Positions 6,359-9,764 of a stretch of 9,764 bases of DNA are shown in pieces. The first letter of the stretch is position 1. Each line of letters starts with the position of its first letter. The DNA is taken from assembly GCA_046704385.1 (NCBI GenBank), contig JBJKSB010000028.1, positions 1 through 9,764 of the forward strand. Direction: 5' to 3'. The notes beneath the pieces were generated by a model. The model had not been told where the DNA came from and ran no database searches. It worked only from the letters and a program-made list of their open reading frames with translations. Source of the DNA: GH45 sp046704385 (lineage in GTDB: Bacteria > Bacteroidota > Bacteroidia > Bacteroidales > SZUA-534). The translations under genes were made by a program, and so were the position numbers.

Positions 6359-7217
6359 AGCAAACATAAAACTATTTAACCTATGAGCGAAAATTTTTAT
6401 CAAAGAATTTATAACAAAAAGACCTCGGATGAATTAAGAGAAATTATATCAAATGTCAATTCAGCAAATGATTCTAAAGTAATGGCCATTGATATATTGG
6501 AATCCAGGGATGAGTTAACAGAACAATTAAGGGAATATAGGGATCAATTGAACCAAAAGCGAGAAATACTCAAATTCAGTGAGATAGCAATTGATAGATA
6601 TAAAACGATTTCATATAGGATTTCGGCCAATGTGGTTGATGGTTTTGTAATTGGATTATTGGGACTTTTTTATAAATTGTTTGAAAACTCTGATTCTAGT
6701 TTTGTATTAAAATTAGTGCAGTTTATCTCAGTGTTTTCACCATACTTTTACTCAATAATATTTCATGGTTATAACGGTCAGACCATTGGAAAAATGTTGA
6801 TGGGAATTAGAATTTATGATAAAAATGAAAAAGATATAATTAGTTTTAAACAAGCCTTACTGAGAGATATAATACCTTTGGGTGGAATATTAGTTTTATA
6901 TATTATTTTGACCTTTGATCCAAATCAGAACCTTGGATTTCTTATTCTAATCTCTCTTTTCTTTTCATACCTATTGTTAATTTGGAGTGGACTTGAAATT
7001 ATAACTATGCTATTTAATAACAAAAGAAGAGCTCTGCATGATTTTGTTGCAGGAACAGTTGTTTTAAGAATAAAAAGTTAATAAATGTCAGCTGGTAACC
7101 CACAATATAGCTAATGGTGGTTTCGGTAACCCGTTCCGGGTGGATTTTCAATCCGATTTCTTTGTCCTCGCGGACACGAAATCACCAGAAAATCCACCAC
7201 TAGCAATATTGTCAACG
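6354..7217 (+). mobile_element. integron-type gene cassette 2 (RDD protein)
   Basis: An 864-bp unit from the G^TT of site B to the G of site C with a single gene. The left boundary GTTACCAGCAAACAT (6353-6367) is complementary at 13/15 positions to ATGTCAGCTGGTAAC (7085-7099) at its far end. It is not complementary over that length to the other arm of its own intergenic site. No promoter is evident inside the cassette ahead of the gene. Confidence 0.65.
6383..7081 (+). CDS. RDD family membrane protein with N-terminal helical domain
   Basis: A 232-residue protein. Residues 1-42 form a small helical domain (TSDELREIISNVNSANDSKVMAIDILESR) of a kind seen at the start of various Bacteroidota membrane proteins. 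A coiled coil follows at about 43-65. The RDD domain covers about 72-230: YRISANVVD with Arg79 and Asp86 at the start of the first membrane helix, then a second hydrophobic helix, then NGQTIGKMLMGIRI, then two further hydrophobic segments at about 162-178 and 185-212. The closing RRALHDFVAGTVV holds the last family aspartate. About four membrane helices are predicted. RDD proteins have no single established role; ion transport has been proposed for some. As the only gene of its cassette it is accessory cargo, and a membrane role in phage or stress response is possible but unsupported. Confidence 0.85.
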   Translation: MSENFYQRIYNKKTSDELREIISNVNSANDSKVMAIDILESRDELTEQLREYRDQLNQKREILKFSEIAIDRYKTISYRISANVVDGFVIGLLGLFYKLFENSDSSFVLKLVQFISVFSPYFYSIIFHGYNGQTIGKMLMGIRIYDKNEKDIISFKQALLRDIIPLGGILVLYIILTFDPNQNLGFLILISLFFSYLLLIWSGLEIITMLFNNKRRALHDFVAGTVVLRIKS

Positions 7218-7222
7218 TTGGC
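7094..7222. other. attC-like recombination site C
   Basis: R'' GGTAAC at 7094-7099, CC spacer, L'' at 7102-7120 pairing 17/19 with L' at 7194-7212, CAAC spacer, R' GTTGGC at 7217-7222. Length is 129 bp. Inside are nested perfect pairs: TGGATTTTC (7141-7149)/GAAAATCCA (7188-7196, overlapping the L' arm), GATTTC/GAAATC and GTCC/GGAC around a TCGC loop. As single-stranded DNA it would fold into one long hairpin. The 2-nt and 4-nt spacers and the AACCCACAATA start match site A exactly. It forms the boundary in front of the Thoeris cassette. Confidence 0.78.
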
Positions 7223-7267
7223 GTTCATTGTAAAAAGCGACACTGCAATTAATAAAACTAAAATATT

Positions 7268-7639
7268 ATGAGTAAGAAAAGAGTATTTATAAGTTTTGAC
7301 TATGACAATAATCTTGACTTAAAGAATCTTTTAGCTGGTCAAGCTAAAAACCCTGATTCTCCATTTGAAATTTCAGACTGGTCTCTTAAAGAAGCTGCTC
7401 CTGAAAAGAACTGGGAAGATAAAGCACGTGAAAGAATCAAAAGGTCTGATATCGTTGTTGTAATTGCCGGGACATATACTTATAGAGCAAGTGGTGTGAA
7501 AAAAGAAATTAAAATAGCCAAAGAAGAGGGTGTAAAAATAGTACAAATAAAACCTCAAGATACAAACCCAATTCGAGTACAGGATGCTGGAACTCTTTAT
7601 AACTGGACTTGGGAAAACTTAAAGACATTGCTTTCTTAA
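7268..7639 (+). CDS. thsB1: short Thoeris TIR protein (ThsB-like, DUF1863/MTH538 type)
   Basis: A 123-residue single-domain protein. It shows the ThsB_TIR-like fold: first strand and loop KRVFISFDYDNN (4-15), ISDWSLKEAAPEKNW (35-49), helix KARERIKRSD, strand IVVVIAGTYTY (62-72), then SGVKKEIKIAKEEGV with Glu80 at the position of the TIR catalytic glutamate. It ends GTLYNWTWENLKTLLS, typical of the family. In Thoeris the TIR protein detects phage infection and uses NAD+ to make a cyclic ADP-ribose isomer that activates ThsA. ThsA starts 10 bp downstream, so they share a transcript. It is much shorter than the second TIR protein and belongs to a different subfamily, so it may sense a different trigger. 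The family assignment is strong; NADase activity is inferred. Confidence 0.85.
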   Translation: MSKKRVFISFDYDNNLDLKNLLAGQAKNPDSPFEISDWSLKEAAPEKNWEDKARERIKRSDIVVVIAGTYTYRASGVKKEIKIAKEEGVKIVQIKPQDTNPIRVQDAGTLYNWTWENLKTLLS

Positions 7640-7649
7640 GATAAAAATT

Positions 7650-9086
7650 ATGAAAAAACATTTAACATCTTTCGTTGATAAGTTTATTAAATCAATTAAT
7701 GCGGAAAATGCTGCAATTTTTGCAGGAGCAGGTTTGTCTGTTGCCACAGGCTTAGTAAATTGGAAAGAATTACTAAGAGAAATGGCGGAAGAGTTAGAAT
7801 TAGATGTAGATAAAGAAACAGACTTAATATCACTTGCTCAATATTATGAGAATGAAAAAGGAGGTAGAGGAAGTATTAATGACCAACTTATAGAACAATT
7901 CACTAAAGATGTTGAAGAAAGTAAAAATCATAGAATACTTGCTTCTCTACCGATAAAAACATATTGGACAACGAATTACGATAGCTTAATTGAAAAAACT
8001 TTAGAAAAAACAGGGAAACTAACAGATGTTAAACGTGTCCCAGAAAATTTAGCAGTTAGTAAACCGAGAAGAGATGCAATCATTTACAAAATGCACGGAG
8101 ACATTTCGTTAAGTCATGATGCTGTATTAACAAAAGATGATTATGAAAGCTATAATGAAAAACGTCAACTTTTTACTACTGCTCTTCAAGGTGATTTAGT
8201 TTCAAAAACTTTTCTATTTATAGGTTTTAGTTTTGAAGACCCAAACTTAGAATACATACTTAGTCGAATTAGAATATTATTAGGTAATCATACTCCTGAC
8301 CACTACTGCTTTTTTAAAAATCTGTCTGAAAAGGACTATCCTGATAAAGACGAGTACATATATGACAAAACAAAGCAAGAATATCGAATAAAGGATTTAA
8401 AAAGATATGGTATACAAGCTTTGATGATTGATGATTATTCTGAAATAACACAAGTCTTGGAACTCATTCAAACAAAATTGAGTCGTAAAAATATATTTAT
8501 TTCTGGAGCTGCTCACGAATATGGGAGTTTTAAGAAAACAGAAGCAGAGAGTTTGATTTATAACTTTTCCAATAAACTAGCAGAAAAAAATTACAAGATT
8601 ATATCGGGGTTTGGACTTGGTATTGGTAGTTCAGTTATAAATGGCACATTAGCATATGTTTATGGCAACAACAAAGGACATTTAGATGATTATTTAATAA
8701 TGCGTCCTTTTCCTCAGAATATCACAGATTCAGACGCTCGTAAATTAGCTTGGAAAAACTACCGTGAATTAATGCTTAAGGAAGCAGGGATTGCTGTATT
8801 CTTTTTTGGTAATAAGTTTGTTGAAGGAGAAATTGTTAATTCTGACGGTTTAATACAGGAGTTTGAAATTGCACTCTCATTAGGATTAAAAGTTATTCCT
8901 GTTGGCTGTACTGGATATGTTTCAAGAGATTTATGGGATAATATAATGGCGAATTATGATAGCTATTTCCCTGCCAATGCTGACTTAAAAGAATCTATTA
9001 TTGCTTTAGGCAAGGCTTATATAAAAGAAGATGAAATTATTATTAATCTAATCAAGGCTATAAACCTTTTACAAAATCACATATAA
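7650..9086 (+). CDS. thsA: Thoeris effector ThsA (SIR2-SLOG NAD+ hydrolase)
   Basis: A 478-residue protein, close to the 476 aa of Bacillus cereus ThsA as I recall it. The SIR2 domain (about 1-275) has FAGAGLS (24-30), YWTTNYDSLIE with Asn109, YKMHGD with His149, and FIGFSFEDPNLEYIL (190-204). Asn109 and His149 sit three residues before the catalytic Asn112/His152 of B. cereus ThsA. The SLOG domain (about 280-478) has NIFISGAAHEYGS, IISGFGLGIGSSV, WKNYRELM with Arg372, FFGNKF with Lys389, and IQEFEIALSLG with Glu404, in line with the ligand-binding Arg371/Lys388/Glu403. Binding of the TIR-made cyclic ADP-ribose isomer to SLOG triggers assembly and NAD+ depletion, stopping phage growth. No key residue is missing, so the effector looks intact. 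SIR2 plus SLOG defines type I Thoeris. Confidence 0.95.
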   Translation: MKKHLTSFVDKFIKSINAENAAIFAGAGLSVATGLVNWKELLREMAEELELDVDKETDLISLAQYYENEKGGRGSINDQLIEQFTKDVEESKNHRILASLPIKTYWTTNYDSLIEKTLEKTGKLTDVKRVPENLAVSKPRRDAIIYKMHGDISLSHDAVLTKDDYESYNEKRQLFTTALQGDLVSKTFLFIGFSFEDPNLEYILSRIRILLGNHTPDHYCFFKNLSEKDYPDKDEYIYDKTKQEYRIKDLKRYGIQALMIDDYSEITQVLELIQTKLSRKNIFISGAAHEYGSFKKTEAESLIYNFSNKLAEKNYKIISGFGLGIGSSVINGTLAYVYGNNKGHLDDYLIMRPFPQNITDSDARKLAWKNYRELMLKEAGIAVFFFGNKFVEGEIVNSDGLIQEFEIALSLGLKVIPVGCTGYVSRDLWDNIMANYDSYFPANADLKESIIALGKAYIKEDEIIINLIKAINLLQNHI

Positions 9087-9088
9087 TT

Positions 9089-9688
9089 ATGGCAAAAAGA
9101 GTGTTTTTTAGTTTTCATTACAAGGATGTAATTGAATTTAGAGCAAATGTTGTTAGAAATCATAAGTTAACAAAAGATAAAAGTGCTGGTTATTTTGATG
9201 CATCTATTTGGGAAACCGCCCAAAAAACTAGTGATTTAGCCTTAAAAAGATTAATAAATGGAGAACTTAAAAATACTTCGGTTACATGTGTTCTTATCGG
9301 TTCTGATACATTTAACCGAAGATGGGTCGATTATGAGATTATGAAAAGTCTTGAAAAGGGGAATGATTTATTAGGGATTCATATTAATGGAATAAAAGGA
9401 AAGGATGGTAAAACCAAAAATAAAGGAAATAACCCTTTTTATTACTTGGGATACTCTTTCGATAAAACAGGAAAGAAAATAAACCTTCATAACTTCGTTC
9501 AGGGTAAATGGACTAAATATTCTGACCTTGAAGGTTGGACTGTTAATGAAGTTAAAGAATCGGAGAGAAATAAAATATTCAGATTATCAACTTTGTGTCC
9601 AGTATATGATTGGATTGAAGATGATGGTTATAATAATTTATGTCTATCGGGAATCAGTAATAACATTCTTATAATTTATAGAAACTGA
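9089..9688 (+). CDS. thsB2: long Thoeris TIR protein ThsB, C terminus altered by an insertion sequence
   Basis: A 199-residue frame starting 2 bp after thsA. It begins MAKRVFFSFHYKDVIEFRANVV, the hallmark of B. cereus-type ThsB. It continues with DASIWETAQKTSDLALKRLI (37-56), TSVTCVLIGSDTFNRRWVDYEI with Glu83 as the likely TIR catalytic glutamate, then NPFYYLGYSFD and a C-terminal PVYDWIEDDGYNN (171-183). The role is the same as the other TIR protein: making the signal that activates ThsA. The last 16 residues (184-199, LCLSGISNN...) are unlike the family, which ends a few residues after DDGYN. They coincide with the end of an antisense IS1595-type transposase gene, so the native stop was probably displaced by the insertion. 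The TIR core is complete and activity may be retained. Confidence 0.9.
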   Translation: MAKRVFFSFHYKDVIEFRANVVRNHKLTKDKSAGYFDASIWETAQKTSDLALKRLINGELKNTSVTCVLIGSDTFNRRWVDYEIMKSLEKGNDLLGIHINGIKGKDGKTKNKGNNPFYYLGYSFDKTGKKINLHNFVQGKWTKYSDLEGWTVNEVKESERNKIFRLSTLCPVYDWIEDDGYNNLCLSGISNNILIIYRN

Positions 9689-9764
9689 AGCTATTAGCAA
9701 TCTTTCAAATATTTTCTCACCATAGTATCGTCGATTTACTTTGTAGCAAAATTCATCTAAATAC
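9638..9764 (-). mobile_element. IS1595/ISXO2-like insertion sequence, one end only
   Basis: The left boundary is set near 9638, where the thsB2 protein stops resembling its family and just outside the transposase stop. A terminal inverted repeat may start around TTATGTCTATCGGG (9638-9651), but the other end is outside the window, so neither the repeat nor the target duplication can be confirmed. Confidence 0.6.
9644..9764 (-). CDS. IS1595/ISXO2-like transposase, C-terminal fragment
   Basis: Read on the - strand from the window edge, the frame is open for 39 codons to a TAG at 9646-9644. It gives YLDEFCYKVNRR, then YYGEKIFERLLIAS, then a short tail ending VITDSR. The YLDEFCYRFNRR...F.RLL.A pattern is the C-terminal signature of ISXO2-like DDE transposases. 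The gene overlaps the 3' end of thsB2 tail to tail by 45 bp, so the thsB2 stop now lies within insertion-sequence DNA. The catalytic part is outside the window. Identification rests on this short signature. Confidence 0.75.
   Translation of the reverse strand, partial: YLDEFCYKVNRRYYGEKIFERLLIASVSINYKNVITDSR

Larger units (their letters stand above)
7218..9764 (+). mobile_element. integron-type gene cassette 3 carrying Thoeris (3' end outside window)
   Basis: The unit begins at the G^TT of site C and holds three co-directional genes with gaps of 10 and 2 bp. Its terminal attC is not in view. By the matching rule of the other cassettes it should begin with a sequence close to ACAATGAACGCCAAC. 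At more than 2.4 kb it is much larger than a typical one-gene cassette. The right part is interrupted by an insertion sequence near 9637. Confidence 0.5.

Noticed and set aside
7102..7212. Intergenic hairpins as simple rho-independent terminators
   Set aside because: They lack a terminal T-run, are too long (about 129 bp), have GTT boxes at a fixed distance, and their outer arms match across genes. Incidental termination remains possible.
1..9764. tRNA, rRNA, riboswitch or integron integrase gene
   Set aside because: No cloverleaf, rRNA-like or riboswitch-like stretch was noticed, and no frame shows tyrosine-recombinase motifs. An integrase, if present, lies outside the window.

Overview
The window is AT-rich DNA that looks like a Bacteroidota chromosome. 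Three things point there: a DUF4249 lipoprotein beside a CarboxypepD_reg-like TonB-dependent receptor, A-rich leaders in place of clear Shine-Dalgarno sequences, and a TAnnTTTG-type promoter ahead of a toxin-antitoxin pair. All genes are on the + strand except a partial transposase at the right edge.

Left part (1-4490). It opens with the end of a probably frameshifted thioredoxin-fold gene. An outer-membrane operon follows: DUF4249 lipoprotein, TonB-dependent receptor and a small beta-barrel protein, probably for uptake of an unknown substrate. After it lies a degenerate tandem repeat with a 21-bp period (about nine units, 4188-4375).

Middle part (4494-7222). An unrecognised helical protein with an internal duplication ends inside a hairpin that resembles an attC site lacking its last arm. 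Then come three intergenic sites (5291-5418, 6230-6358, 7094-7222) of 128, 129 and 129 bp. Each runs from an R''-like NNNAAC to an R'-like GTTRNC, with paired inner arms and a right spacer 2 nt longer than the left. They behave like integron attC sites. The R'' at the end of each complete cassette is complementary to the R' at the start of the SAME cassette (10/10 and 13/15 nt), as a circular cassette intermediate predicts. The cassettes are a UPF0175/DUF3368 toxin-antitoxin pair, an RDD membrane protein, and a multi-gene cassette running off the right edge.

Right part (7218-9764). The last cassette holds a type I Thoeris anti-phage operon: a short ThsB-like TIR protein, ThsA (SIR2-SLOG, 478 aa) and a long ThsB TIR protein. 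In the family, TIR proteins sense infection and make a cyclic ADP-ribose isomer that binds the SLOG domain and turns on NAD+ hydrolysis by SIR2. The last 16 codons of the second thsB appear to be replaced by the end of an IS1595/ISXO2-like insertion sequence whose transposase is read on the - strand.

The main discovery is a VCR-like attC array, apparently in a Bacteroidota genome, carrying a stabilising toxin-antitoxin cassette and a complete two-TIR Thoeris system as one oversized cassette, with no integron integrase in view. Family calls come from reading the sequences; no database search was run.
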